A stretch of 64,000 nucleotides of DNA from Weimeria sp002480925 (GTDB lineage: Bacteria > Bacillota > Clostridia > Lachnospirales > Lachnospiraceae): NCBI RefSeq assembly GCF_052064335.1, contig NZ_JBQHVU010000001.1, positions 1 through 64,000 on the forward strand. The letters are read 5' to 3'. The notes under the pieces are model-generated. The model had not been told where the DNA came from. It saw nothing but the letters and a program-made list of their open reading frames with translations, and ran no database searches. The translations under genes were made by a program, and so were the position numbers. The first letter of the stretch is position 1. Every line of letters begins with the position of its first letter. Positions 8,488 to 18,448 of the stretch are shown one piece after another.

Positions 8488-11115
8488 ATGTCAGAAATTT
8501 CTCCTATGATGAAGGAGTATCTGAAGACAAAAGAGGAATATAAGGACTGCATTCTTTTCTATAGATTGGGCGATTTCTATGAGATGTTTTTTGACGATGC
8601 AAAGACAGCCTCAAAGGAGCTTGAGCTTACTCTTACCGGAAAGAACTGCGGGCTTGATGAAAGGGCACCCATGTGCGGTGTTCCGTTTCATTCTGCTGAT
8701 ACCTATATATCAAAGCTTGTAAGATCCGGCCACAAGGTAGCTATCTGCGAGCAGCTCGAGGATCCTAAGGAGGCTAAGGGGCTTGTAAAGAGAGGAGTGA
8801 TAAGGATAGTCACTCCGGGTACAGATATCTCTGCCTCATCTGATTCAGCGGTAAATAATTATATTGCCTGCATATATTACAATAATAGAAGTTCTATAGG
8901 ACTTGCCTTTTCGGATGTGGGTACAGGAGATTTCTTTACTACAGAGACTGATTCTGTTTCTAAGGTTATAGACGAATTATCCAAATATTCTCCCTCAGAG
9001 ATCATCTATAATGAGGCTCTTGAGAATGAGGCAGGAGATCTTATCAGGCAGCAGGCTGCCCTTAAGAGGATGTGCCAGAGTGTCGACAGATCATATTTCC
9101 TCTATGATAATGCCATAGAGGCCCTGAAACGGCATTTCAAGGTCTTTTCTCCTGCTGCTATAGGACTTGAGGGAGATGATCAGGCCATAGTCGCAAGCGG
9201 CGCACTGATCTCGTATCTTACTGATACCCAGATGAATGATCTTTCACAGCTTACTGAGATCCATCCATATTCTATAGGCGGCTTTCTGATAATAGATCAT
9301 TCGACGCTTAGAAACCTCGAGCTTACAGAGACTATGAGGCAGAAGGAAAAGAGGGGATCTCTTTTCTGGGTGCTGGATCATACAAAGACTGCAATGGGCC
9401 AGAGAAGGCTAAAAAGCATGCTGACCCATCCGCTTCTTAAAAAGGAGGCCATAGATGAAAGACTTGATGGAGTAGAGGAGCTTTCTTCTCGTATGATAGA
9501 CAGGGAGGAGATCAGAGAGAGGCTTACAGGAATTTATGATATAAACAGGCTTCTTACAAGGGTTTCCTACAGGACAGCAAATCCAAGGGACATCCTGTCA
9601 TTCCGCGACTCCATAAGGCCTCTGTCATCTGTAAAGGAGATCCTTAAGGAATTTAATTCAAAGCTTTTAAGCAAAATAAATGACCATATCGACCCTCTTG
9701 GTGATATCCTCTCCCTGCTCGATGCAGCTATAGATGATGATGCCCCGGCCACCCTTCATGACGGCGGCATATTAAAGGAGGGCTTTAACGAGGAGGCGGA
9801 TAAGCTCAGAAAGGCCAGAAGTGACAGCAAGCAGTGGCTTCTTGAACTGGAGACAAGAGAAAGAGAGCGAACAGGCATTGCCAAGCTTCGTGTCAGATAC
9901 AATAAGGTTTTCGGATATTTCATAGAGGTAAGCAATTCCTACAAGGACAAGGTCCCGCCTGATTATATAAGAAAGCAGACCCTTGTAAATGCGGAACGCT
10001 TCTATACAAAGGAGCTTAAGGAGCTTGAAAATACTATACTGGGAGCCTCTGACAGGCTTATATCTCTTGAAAAGCAGATATTTTCTAATATTCTTGACCA
10101 GATAGACAAGGCTTCCGCAAGGATAAGGCGAACTGCTGATGCTATAAGCCTTCTCGATGTCTTATCGGGAGTAGCTGATGTCTCCCAGAAGAGGCATTAT
10201 ATAAGGCCTTCTATAAATCAGGATGGTGTGATAGATATAAAGGGAGGACGGCATCCTGTGGTGGAGCTTATGATAGCTGACGGCTCCTTTATTGCAAACG
10301 ACACCTATCTGGACAGGGAAGATCACAGGACGGCTATCATTACAGGACCAAATATGGCAGGCAAATCGACCTATATGAGGCAGACGGCTGTCATTGTCCT
10401 TATGGCTCAGTGCGGCTTCTTTGTACCGGCTGACTCGGCTGATATAGGGATCTGCGACAGGATATTTACCCGGGTAGGCGCAAGTGATGATCTGGCCACT
10501 GGACAGTCAACCTTCATGGTCGAGATGAACGAGGTCGCAAATATCTTAAAAAATGCGACACGTGACAGCCTTGTGATTCTTGATGAGATAGGACGGGGGA
10601 CCTCGACCTTTGACGGCCTCTCCATCGCCCAGGCTGTAGTGGAATATGTCACGGAAAAGATAGGGGCTGCCACTCTTTTTGCAACACATTACCATGAGCT
10701 TACTGCTCTTGAGGGAAAGCTTGCCGGAACTCATAACTACTGCGTCGCTGTTAAGGAGGATGGGGATGACGTCACCTTCCTTAGGAAGATAATCCCGGGC
10801 GAGGCAGACAGGAGCTATGGTATAGAGGTCGCAAAGCTTGCAGGAGTTCCGTCTCCTGTGCTGCGCCGTGCCAGAAGCATTGCCGCAAGGCTGGAGCGGG
10901 ATAGCCTGACTGGTCAGGCCAAAAGAAAGGATGATCAGATAGATGGACAGCTGTCATTCTATGATATCCTCACTCAGGAAAACGAGGAGGATGAAAAGGA
11001 GAGAGAAAGAAAGGATCAGATAATCAATCGGATAAAGGAGCTTGATCCAAACAGCATGACGCCGATAGAGGCGCTTAATGTGCTGGATGATTTGAGGAAA
11101 AGGGTTAGGGATTAA
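8488..11115 (+). CDS. mutS: DNA mismatch repair protein MutS
   Basis: An 875-residue MutS of normal length. The mismatch-binding motif GDFYEMFFDDA is near the N-terminus, and the ABC ATPase has Walker A GPNMAGKST at about residues 620-628, then VILDEIGRGTSTFDG and FATHYHEL. It recognises base mismatches and recruits MutL. The ATG has a GAAAGGA ribosome site and lies 26 bp after mutL, so the two are co-transcribed. Confidence 0.98.
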   Translation: MSEISPMMKEYLKTKEEYKDCILFYRLGDFYEMFFDDAKTASKELELTLTGKNCGLDERAPMCGVPFHSADTYISKLVRSGHKVAICEQLEDPKEAKGLVKRGVIRIVTPGTDISASSDSAVNNYIACIYYNNRSSIGLAFSDVGTGDFFTTETDSVSKVIDELSKYSPSEIIYNEALENEAGDLIRQQAALKRMCQSVDRSYFLYDNAIEALKRHFKVFSPAAIGLEGDDQAIVASGALISYLTDTQMNDLSQLTEIHPYSIGGFLIIDHSTLRNLELTETMRQKEKRGSLFWVLDHTKTAMGQRRLKSMLTHPLLKKEAIDERLDGVEELSSRMIDREEIRERLTGIYDINRLLTRVSYRTANPRDILSFRDSIRPLSSVKEILKEFNSKLLSKINDHIDPLGDILSLLDAAIDDDAPATLHDGGILKEGFNEEADKLRKARSDSKQWLLELETRERERTGIAKLRVRYNKVFGYFIEVSNSYKDKVPPDYIRKQTLVNAERFYTKELKELENTILGASDRLISLEKQIFSNILDQIDKASARIRRTADAISLLDVLSGVADVSQKRHYIRPSINQDGVIDIKGGRHPVVELMIADGSFIANDTYLDREDHRTAIITGPNMAGKSTYMRQTAVIVLMAQCGFFVPADSADIGICDRIFTRVGASDDLATGQSTFMVEMNEVANILKNATRDSLVILDEIGRGTSTFDGLSIAQAVVEYVTEKIGAATLFATHYHELTALEGKLAGTHNYCVAVKEDGDDVTFLRKIIPGEADRSYGIEVAKLAGVPSPVLRRARSIAARLERDSLTGQAKRKDDQIDGQLSFYDILTQENEEDEKERERKDQIINRIKELDPNSMTPIEALNVLDDLRKRVRD

Positions 11116-11129
11116 ATAACGGAGGTAAC

Positions 11130-12413
11130 ATGGATATAATCGATGCCTACAGATCCGCCGGCATCAGGCCGGAGGTTTATGAATATGCAAAAAGGGCTGA
11201 GCAGACCCTTAAGGACAGATTTGACCTTATCGACAGGATCGCAGAGTGTAACCAGCTGAAGGTCGTAAATGCGATGAGAAAGAACCGGGTCTCATATGAC
11301 TGTCTGAATGGAACGAGTGGTTACGGCTATGGCGATGTCGGAAGGGATACACTTGAGAAGGTCTATGCGGATGTATTTTGCGGTGAGGATGCCCTTGTCC
11401 GTCCCCAGATCACCTGTGGTACCCATGCCATAGCACTAGCTCTCTTTTCGAATCTCCGTCCCGGGGATACATTTGTCTCGGCTGCGGGAAAGCCATATGA
11501 CACGCTTGATGATGTGATAGGGATAAGGCCATGCAGAGGGTCACTTGCAGAGTACGGTGTGAAATACCGACAGGCAGATCTGAAGGCTGACGGAAGCTTT
11601 GACTTTGAAGCCATAAGAAATGCCATAGATGAGAATACAAGGCTTGTAGAGATCCAGAGATCAAAGGGCTATGCGACCAGAAAGACATTTTCGGTAGATG
11701 AAATAGGGGAGGCGGTCCGTTTCATAAAGAGCATAAAGCCTGATGCCTTAGTCTTTGTTGACAACTGCTACGGCGAGTTCGTCGAGGATAAAGAGCCTCT
11801 TTTGGCCGGAGCCGATTTCATGGCCGGAAGTCTAATCAAGAATCCGGGCGGCGGACTGGCCCCTATAGGAGGATATATAGTAGGGAAAAAGGAATGCATA
11901 GAAAATGCAGCCAACCGCCTAACATCACCTGGACTTGGCAAGGAGGTCGGAGCATCCCTTAATGCGATGAGGGATTTCTATCAGGGATTTTTCCTGGCTC
12001 CAACAGTCACAGCAGCGGCAGAAAAGGGAGCCATACTTGCTGCAAGGATATTCGAGGGACTGGGATATGAATGTATACCATCCTCGGATGAGATAAGACA
12101 TGATATCATCCAGGCAGTAAAGCTTAGGACGCCGAAGGCTCTCTGTGCCTTCTGTGAGGGTATCCAGGCTGCATCACCCGTTGACAGCTATGTGAAGCCT
12201 GAGCCATGGGATATGCCGGGCTACAGCGATAAGGTGATAATGGCTGCCGGAACCTTTGTAAGCGGAGCCTCAATAGAGCTTTCTGCTGACGGACCTTTAA
12301 GAGATCCTTATGCGGTCTATTTCCAAGGAGGACTTACATATCCTCATGCCAAGATGGGGATCCTGATGGCTCTTGAATATCTTATCAGGGCAGGAGAGAT
12401 TATATTGAAATAA
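11130..12413 (+). CDS. PLP-dependent methionine gamma-lyase/aluminium-resistance family protein
   Basis: A 427-residue fold-type I PLP enzyme of the family long labelled aluminium resistance protein and related to methionine gamma-lyase. The PLP lysine is expected in GSLIKNPGGGLAPIGG, and VFVDNCYGEF supplies the aspartate that pairs with the cofactor. The GGAGG ribosome site is well placed before the ATG, and the gene starts 14 bp after mutS. In many Clostridia a gene of this family sits near miaA or mutSL. The actual substrate is not known; the aluminium link is historical and should not be read as function. Confidence 0.88.
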   Translation: MDIIDAYRSAGIRPEVYEYAKRAEQTLKDRFDLIDRIAECNQLKVVNAMRKNRVSYDCLNGTSGYGYGDVGRDTLEKVYADVFCGEDALVRPQITCGTHAIALALFSNLRPGDTFVSAAGKPYDTLDDVIGIRPCRGSLAEYGVKYRQADLKADGSFDFEAIRNAIDENTRLVEIQRSKGYATRKTFSVDEIGEAVRFIKSIKPDALVFVDNCYGEFVEDKEPLLAGADFMAGSLIKNPGGGLAPIGGYIVGKKECIENAANRLTSPGLGKEVGASLNAMRDFYQGFFLAPTVTAAAEKGAILAARIFEGLGYECIPSSDEIRHDIIQAVKLRTPKALCAFCEGIQAASPVDSYVKPEPWDMPGYSDKVIMAAGTFVSGASIELSADGPLRDPYAVYFQGGLTYPHAKMGILMALEYLIRAGEIILK

Positions 12414-12511
12414 AGCTTGATCTGTGGTATCTTTAATTAGTATGTATTTTCATGTGATGTCAAAGGGAGAGAGGAGACATCATCGGAAAGATAAGACAAT
12501 GGACCACTCCG

Positions 12512-13171
12512 GTGGATCCACAGACAAAGGCAAGAGACTATGGAATAGAGAGTCTTACCGACCCTGAGCTTTTATCCCTCGTGATAAGGAACGGGACAAA
12601 GGAAAAGAATGCGCTGGATCTGGCCTGCGAGGTACTGGCAGGTCGCGAGGGCTTTTATGCACTAATGGAAGCAGACAAGTCTGAGCTTATGGCTATCGAG
12701 GGCATTGGTGAGGCCAGAGCCTGCCTGCTGCTTGCTGTGGCTGAGATCTCCAAGAGAGCCTCAAGGGACAAAAGGAAATTTTCACTTCCTATCACCTGTG
12801 CCAGAGATGCAGCGGATGCAGTAATGCAGTCACTCCGCTACGAGCGCAGGGAGATAGTCATGCTTCTGATACTTGATGTCAGGATGCGGATAACTGATCA
12901 GGTCCTTATGTCTGTAGGTACGGCGGAGAATGCAGCCTTTTCGACAAGGGAGCTTTTTTCGGAGGCTCTTAAGAGAAGAGCCAGCTCGGTGATTTTAGTT
13001 CACAATCATCCAAGCGGGGATCCCTCTCCGAGTGAGGCGGACATTGCGGTCACAAGGAAGACTCAGGAAGCAGGAAGACTTTTGGATATCCCTCTTCTTG
13101 ACCATCTGATAATAGGAGATCTAAGGTTTTACAGTTTCAGAGAAAGCGGGCTTATCACTGCTAAAGCGTGA
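12512..13171 (+). CDS. radC: RadC/JAB-domain protein
   Basis: The 219-residue product has a helix-hairpin-helix-like N-terminal region (LTDPELLSLVIRNG, then AIEGIGEARACLLLA) and a C-terminal JAB/MPN domain with the metal motif VHNHPSGDPSPSEAD. RadC was once linked to recombination repair but its role is uncertain. The start is unclear. GTG at 12512 is the first standard codon in frame but has no ribosome site; a good one (GAGGAG, 12471-12476) precedes in-frame ATC codons at 12479 and 12482, and the frame is open back to 12458. Family members usually have the extra 10-15 N-terminal residues. mreB begins 14 bp downstream. Confidence 0.9.
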   Translation: MDPQTKARDYGIESLTDPELLSLVIRNGTKEKNALDLACEVLAGREGFYALMEADKSELMAIEGIGEARACLLLAVAEISKRASRDKRKFSLPITCARDAADAVMQSLRYERREIVMLLILDVRMRITDQVLMSVGTAENAAFSTRELFSEALKRRASSVILVHNHPSGDPSPSEADIAVTRKTQEAGRLLDIPLLDHLIIGDLRFYSFRESGLITAKA

Positions 13172-13185
13172 AACAGGAGGATAAC

Positions 13186-14208
13186 ATGACCAACGGTTAC
13201 GGAATCGATATGGGTACAGGCAATTTAAAGATATACAGCCGTGCTTCGGATACAGTAACTACAGAGAAGAATACAATTGCCATAGTAGAGGGCAATCAGA
13301 TGTATGCCTACGGAGATGAGGCATATGAGATGTATGAGAAGGCACCGGAGAATATCGATGTATCCTTCCCGATAGTAGGCGGAGTCATTGCTGACTTCGA
13401 CAATATGCAGACCATGCTCCTTGAGGTTCTGCGGGAAAAGATAGACGCCCGTCTAAAGGGATCCGATATAGTGATCGCTGTTCCTACAGACATCACAGAG
13501 GTAGAGAAGAAGGCTTTTTATGATATGTTCGCAAAGACAAGAATCAAGGCCAGGAGCATAAGACTCTGTGAGAAGCCTCTTGCCGATGCCTTAGGACTCG
13601 GTCTTGATATCACAGAGCCTACGGGTGTGATGGTAGTTGATATAGGAGCAGATACTACTGAGATATCGGTTATTTCCTTAGGAGGTCTTGTTCTGTCAGA
13701 GCTTCTTCCTTTCGGTGGCAATAAGCTTGATGATGCTATAGTCACCTATATGAAGAGAGTAAAGAATCTTGTCATAGGCCGAAAGACTGCCAAGGATCTT
13801 AAGGAAAAGATAGGCTCTGCTGTAAAGAGTGAGGACGAAACGCCTCAGAAGATCTCTATAGTAGGACGTGATATAGTAAGCGGACTTCCAAGACCATATG
13901 ACATCACAAGCGATATCATCTATGAGGCAATAAAGGACGAGCTTCTAAATGTCGGCTCCAACATCCGTATGATCCTTGAGAAGGTTCCTCCTGAGCTTGC
14001 CAAGGACATTGTCCGCTCCGGTATCTATATTACAGGCGGAAGCTCTCAGATCACAGGACTGGTAGATCTCTTCGAGAGCATGACTGAGATCAGCATGAAT
14101 ATAGCAGAGGACGGAGAGCAGACTGTGGCAACGGGACTTGGCATGGTCCTTTCAGAGGACAAATATGACAGGTTTGGATATACGATGAAGTCAAGGATAT
14201 TCAGTTAA
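13186..14208 (+). CDS. mreB: Rod shape-determining protein MreB
   Basis: A 340-residue actin-like protein. Phosphate 1 loop GIDMGTGNLKIY, phosphate 2 loop GVMVVDIGADTTEISV and the adenosine motif IYITGGSSQITG are present. MreB filaments guide the elongation machinery at the membrane. The ATG at 13186 follows AGGAGG; the in-frame GTG at 13168 lies before this ribosome site and is unlikely. First gene of the mreBCD-mrdA-minC-rodA shape cluster. Confidence 0.96.
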   Translation: MTNGYGIDMGTGNLKIYSRASDTVTTEKNTIAIVEGNQMYAYGDEAYEMYEKAPENIDVSFPIVGGVIADFDNMQTMLLEVLREKIDARLKGSDIVIAVPTDITEVEKKAFYDMFAKTRIKARSIRLCEKPLADALGLGLDITEPTGVMVVDIGADTTEISVISLGGLVLSELLPFGGNKLDDAIVTYMKRVKNLVIGRKTAKDLKEKIGSAVKSEDETPQKISIVGRDIVSGLPRPYDITSDIIYEAIKDELLNVGSNIRMILEKVPPELAKDIVRSGIYITGGSSQITGLVDLFESMTEISMNIAEDGEQTVATGLGMVLSEDKYDRFGYTMKSRIFS

Positions 14209-14212
14209 AGCC

Positions 14213-15067
14213 ATGAATAAAAAGGACAGGATAAATATTCCGGGATATGTGGTGCTTCTTTTCCTGACTCTTCTCTGCATAGTCATACTTTTCTTCAGCT
14301 ATGCGACTGACTTTGCAGGAGGACCGCTCCAGACCCTTGCTGACTATGTCTTTTTGCCTATGCAGCAGGGACTTACAGCAGCAGGCTCAGGAATTTCACA
14401 CGGAATTGCCGAACGTACTGAGAAGGAAAAGCTGATAGAGCAGAACAAGAAGCTTGAGGAAAGAGTGACGGAGCTTGAATCCAGGCTCACCAATACCCAG
14501 CTTCGTGAAAATGAGCTTGACAGACTTCAGGATCTTCTGGACCTGAGCCATGACTATGACAAGTACAAGACCACAGGAGCCCGTATAATAGCCAAGGGTA
14601 CAAGCAACTGGTTTTCTACCTTTACAATAAATAAAGGCAGCGCTGACGGGATCAGGCGTGATATGAATGTCATCGCAGACAACGGTCTGGTCGGAGTAGT
14701 AGTCTCTACAGGCAGGCATTTCGCGAATGTCCGCTCTATCATCGACGATGATTCGAATGTATCGGCCCAGATAGCAGATACAGAGGATCAGCTCATAGTA
14801 AGCGGAAGCTTAAAGGACATGCAGCAGAGCGGTATGATAACCTTCAACGGCTTAAGAGATGAGAAGGGAAAGGTCAGGTCAGGAGACGCTGTCGTAACAA
14901 GCAATGTATCAAGCAAATATCTGCCTGGTATACTGATAGGATATATAGGAGATAAGGATGATTCGAGTGATGGCCTTACCAGCCATGGGACAATAACTCC
15001 GGTAGCCGATTTCACCCATCTTTCGGAGGTCTTAGTCATTACTCAGCTTAAGGAAGCTCACTCATGA
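14213..15067 (+). CDS. mreC: Rod shape-determining protein MreC
   Basis: A 284-residue protein with one N-terminal membrane helix (YVVLLFLTLLCIVILFFSYA), a coiled coil at about residues 75-110 (KLIEQNKKLEERVTELESRL) and the beta-barrel periplasmic-type domain outside the cell. It links MreB to penicillin-binding protein 2 and RodA. It begins 4 bp after mreB and its last four bases overlap mreD. Confidence 0.95.
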   Translation: MNKKDRINIPGYVVLLFLTLLCIVILFFSYATDFAGGPLQTLADYVFLPMQQGLTAAGSGISHGIAERTEKEKLIEQNKKLEERVTELESRLTNTQLRENELDRLQDLLDLSHDYDKYKTTGARIIAKGTSNWFSTFTINKGSADGIRRDMNVIADNGLVGVVVSTGRHFANVRSIIDDDSNVSAQIADTEDQLIVSGSLKDMQQSGMITFNGLRDEKGKVRSGDAVVTSNVSSKYLPGILIGYIGDKDDSSDGLTSHGTITPVADFTHLSEVLVITQLKEAHS

Positions 15068-15597
15068 AGACGGTGTATTATTTTTTGCGCGGGGGTCTTA
15101 TACTTATGGCCCTCGTTATTGTGTTCATACTTCAGACAGCTCTGATGCCCAGGCTGTCTCTTTCGGTGACTCCTAATCTATGTCTCTGCTTTGTATCCAT
15201 GATGGGATTTATGCGGGGCAGAAAGACAGGAGCCCTTACTGGTCTCCTTGCAGGGATCTTTCTCGACCTTCTGTCAGCCCAGCTGTTTGGTACATACACA
15301 CTTATCTATATGCTGCTTGGCTATCTGAATGGCTTTTTCAGAAAGATCTATTTCGGAGATAGTATCAGACTTCCGGTGATACTTACGGGGGCAACAGATC
15401 TTCTTTACGGTCTGATAATCTACTTCGTTTTTTTTCTTACAAGCGGACATACACAGATCTATTATTATTTCTACGGAGTCATGATGCCTGAGATGGTGGT
15501 TACAGTTATCTTTGCACTGATAATGTATTTTCCGGTCTTCAGGCTGAACGAGCTCATAGAAAGGATCAGGAACAGGAGGGAACGCAGAAGTGCTTGA
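15064..15597 (+). CDS. mreD: Rod shape-determining protein MreD
   Basis: A 177-residue membrane protein with about five hydrophobic helices, and the GLLAGIFLDLLSAQLFGTYT stretch typical of MreD. It partners MreC in the elongasome. The ATG overlaps the mreC stop and the gene end overlaps mrdA, so translation is coupled. Confidence 0.93.
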   Translation: MKTVYYFLRGGLILMALVIVFILQTALMPRLSLSVTPNLCLCFVSMMGFMRGRKTGALTGLLAGIFLDLLSAQLFGTYTLIYMLLGYLNGFFRKIYFGDSIRLPVILTGATDLLYGLIIYFVFFLTSGHTQIYYYFYGVMMPEMVVTVIFALIMYFPVFRLNELIERIRNRRERRSA

Positions 15598-18439
15598 TGA
15601 GATAAAGGAAGCCTTCGGGCGTATCTTTTCATCCAGAAAAAATATCATATATGCGGTGTTTTTTGTCTTTGCCATGACCCTTATTGCAAGATTGTTTTTT
15701 CTGCAGATCATTCGCGGAGAAAGCTACAAGTCAAACTACAATCTAAAGATCGAAAAGACAGAGCCCATAAATGCAAGAAGAGGAAATATCTATGACAGGA
15801 AGGGCAGACTGCTCGCCTACAACGATCTTGCATATACTGTAACCCTTATGGATACAGGCTCCTACAAGGACAGTAAGGAAAAGGCGCGCCGCTTCAATGC
15901 AGAGATAGCTCTTTTGATAAAAAATATCGAAAATAACGGCGATGAGATCGATCTGGATTTCGGTATCATCCTTGACAGTGACGGCAAGCTGTCATTCAGG
16001 GACAGCGGAAGCGCTGTAAACAGATTCAGGGCGGATGTATACGGAAAGGCCAGAACTACGGACTTAGGTTTCGACAAGGACTTAGGTTACAATACAGCCG
16101 ATGCCACGCCTCAGCAGATCATGGATTATCTCTGCAATGACAAGAATAAATTCAGGATCAGCAGTAAATACAGCGATGACATGAGGTTTAAGATAGCAGT
16201 GATCCGCTATAAGATCTGGCTGAACCGTTACCAGCAGTATGTGGCCACACCTGTAGCCTACAACGTGAGCGCAAAGACTGTTTCCTATGTAAAGGAAAAT
16301 ACGGATATCCTTACCGGAGCTGATGTAAGGGAGGATTCTGTCAGAAAGTATAATTCGCCTGAGGCCATTGCATCTATAGTCGGATATACGGGCACCATTT
16401 CATCCGATGAATACAACAAGAGAAAGAAAAAGGACAAAACCGTTACTATGAACGATCAGGTCGGAAAGACCGGAATAGAAAAGGTAATGGATTCAGTCCT
16501 TTCGGGAAAGAAGGGCTATCGCAAGATCTATGCCAACGCCCAGGGAAAGCCTATCTCTGTTACAAGCGAGAAAAAGGCTACTGCCGGAAACGATGTCTAT
16601 CTGTCTATAGACAAGGATCTGCAGGTGAAGACCTATAAGCTGCTTGAGAAGGAGATAGCAGGGATCCTGGGATCAAAGATCGCAAATATAAAGGAATACA
16701 AGGCTTCCGGTAAAAATGCCGGATCCAATGTAGTTGTGCCTGTCTACAATGTATATTTCTCCTTTATCAATAACAACCTGATCGATATGGACGAGCTCCA
16801 GGAGAAGTCGGCCACGGAGGTTGAGCATAAGGTAAGCAACGCCTTCATAGCCCACGAGGATAAGGCTGTAGGATATGTAAAGAATGATATCCTTTCCTCG
16901 AGGGCAAAGGCCTATGGTGATCTGAGCGAAGAGGGACAGGATTACTCGACCTTTATAATCAGATATCTGAGAAACTCATCGATACTCTCGGATAAGTCAA
17001 AGAATCAGGATGATCCCTATTACAGGAAATGGTCGAATGAGAAGATATCAGTATACAGTTATCTGAAGCACTGTCTGTCAAAAGGATGGATAGACTATAC
17101 AAAGTTTTCCGGAGAGGATCAGCTTGTCGATTCACAGGAGCTTTATCAGGAGCTGGTGAAATACATCCTTGCTACTATGGTAAAGGATTCGGATTTCAAG
17201 AAGATAGTATATCATTATGCCATATTAAATGACGAGATAAGTGGAAGCAGCCTTTGTGCCATACTTTATGATCAGGGAGTGCTTAAAAAAGATCAGGCAA
17301 AACGCGATGCCCTTGCTAATGGAAGCATAAGCGCCTTCTCCTTTGTCAAGTCAAAGATAGGAAGCCTTGAGCTTACTCCGGGCATGCTGGGACTTGAGCC
17401 GTCAAACGGAGCCTCTGTGATCACGGATGTAAGGACTGGAAAGATTCTGGCCCTTGTTTCCTATCCAGGATATGACAACAACAGGCTGGCAAATTCAGTG
17501 GATAACGACTACTATGCCTCCCTGCTTGCAAATACCTCAAATCCTCTCTATAATCATGCTACCCAGCAGAGGACTGCTCCAGGATCCACCTTCAAGCTTG
17601 TGACATCCACGGCCGGACTTGCAGAGGGAGTCATAACGACCACTTCTACTATAGAGGATAAGGGAGTCTTTGAAAAGGTATCTAATAAGCCTAGGTGCTG
17701 GATCTATCCAGGAAACCACGGCGTGATAAATGTATCTGAGGCCATCAGGGATTCATGTAACTACTTCTTCTATGAGGTTGGCTGGAGACTTGCCGGAGGA
17801 GACAACCACTATAACGATGCCAGAGGTATAAGGCGAATAAGGAAATATGCTTCTCTTTACGGTCTGGGTGACAAGACAGGTGTCGAGATCGATGAGAATA
17901 AGTCCCATATAGCTACCCAGTTCCCTGTAATGGCTGCTATCGGTCAGTCAGATCACAACTACACTGTGATAGCCTTGTCACGCTATGTCACAGCGGTTGC
18001 AAGCAGCGGTAATGTTTATGACTACACTCTACTCGATCATGTGGAAAGTCCTGACGGGCGCATCCTTAAGACCTATAAGCCGAAGAAGGTAAGACATATC
18101 AATGTTCTAAATTCCTCTGACTGGCAGGCCATCCATTCAGGAATGAAGATGGTAGTCGAGGGACTTGAGACCTTTGACGGCTTCCCGGTAGAGGTAGCAG
18201 GAAAGACAGGAACGGCCCAGCAGAGCGGACATGCCAACCATGCACTTTTCGTTGCATATGCTCCGTATTCTTCTCCGAGGATCTCGATCGCGACAAGGAT
18301 ACCTTTTGGATATACCTCGCATAATGCAGCAGATGTATCAAAGAATATCCTGGGAGTCTATTTCAAGGTAAAGTCCTCAGAGAAGCTTTTAAAAGGCGGA
18401 GCTAATCAGGTAAGTACAAATGGAAGAGTAGTGGACTAA
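15590..18439 (+). CDS. mrdA: Penicillin-binding protein 2 (class B, elongation)
   Basis: A 949-residue class B penicillin-binding protein that cross-links peptidoglycan during elongation. One membrane helix (about 20-40) is followed by the dimerisation domain (INARRGNIYDRKGRLLAYND) and a transpeptidase domain with S666TFK, S722CN and K872TG. The length is well above the usual 600-720; about 250 extra residues (about 340-600), rich in Lys, Asp and Tyr, separate the dimerisation and catalytic domains. Long forms are known in Lachnospiraceae. The GTG start overlaps the mreD end by 8 bp. Confidence 0.95.
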   Translation: MLDEIKEAFGRIFSSRKNIIYAVFFVFAMTLIARLFFLQIIRGESYKSNYNLKIEKTEPINARRGNIYDRKGRLLAYNDLAYTVTLMDTGSYKDSKEKARRFNAEIALLIKNIENNGDEIDLDFGIILDSDGKLSFRDSGSAVNRFRADVYGKARTTDLGFDKDLGYNTADATPQQIMDYLCNDKNKFRISSKYSDDMRFKIAVIRYKIWLNRYQQYVATPVAYNVSAKTVSYVKENTDILTGADVREDSVRKYNSPEAIASIVGYTGTISSDEYNKRKKKDKTVTMNDQVGKTGIEKVMDSVLSGKKGYRKIYANAQGKPISVTSEKKATAGNDVYLSIDKDLQVKTYKLLEKEIAGILGSKIANIKEYKASGKNAGSNVVVPVYNVYFSFINNNLIDMDELQEKSATEVEHKVSNAFIAHEDKAVGYVKNDILSSRAKAYGDLSEEGQDYSTFIIRYLRNSSILSDKSKNQDDPYYRKWSNEKISVYSYLKHCLSKGWIDYTKFSGEDQLVDSQELYQELVKYILATMVKDSDFKKIVYHYAILNDEISGSSLCAILYDQGVLKKDQAKRDALANGSISAFSFVKSKIGSLELTPGMLGLEPSNGASVITDVRTGKILALVSYPGYDNNRLANSVDNDYYASLLANTSNPLYNHATQQRTAPGSTFKLVTSTAGLAEGVITTTSTIEDKGVFEKVSNKPRCWIYPGNHGVINVSEAIRDSCNYFFYEVGWRLAGGDNHYNDARGIRRIRKYASLYGLGDKTGVEIDENKSHIATQFPVMAAIGQSDHNYTVIALSRYVTAVASSGNVYDYTLLDHVESPDGRILKTYKPKKVRHINVLNSSDWQAIHSGMKMVVEGLETFDGFPVEVAGKTGTAQQSGHANHALFVAYAPYSSPRISIATRIPFGYTSHNAADVSKNILGVYFKVKSSEKLLKGGANQVSTNGRVVD

Positions 18440-18448
18440 GGAGTATAT

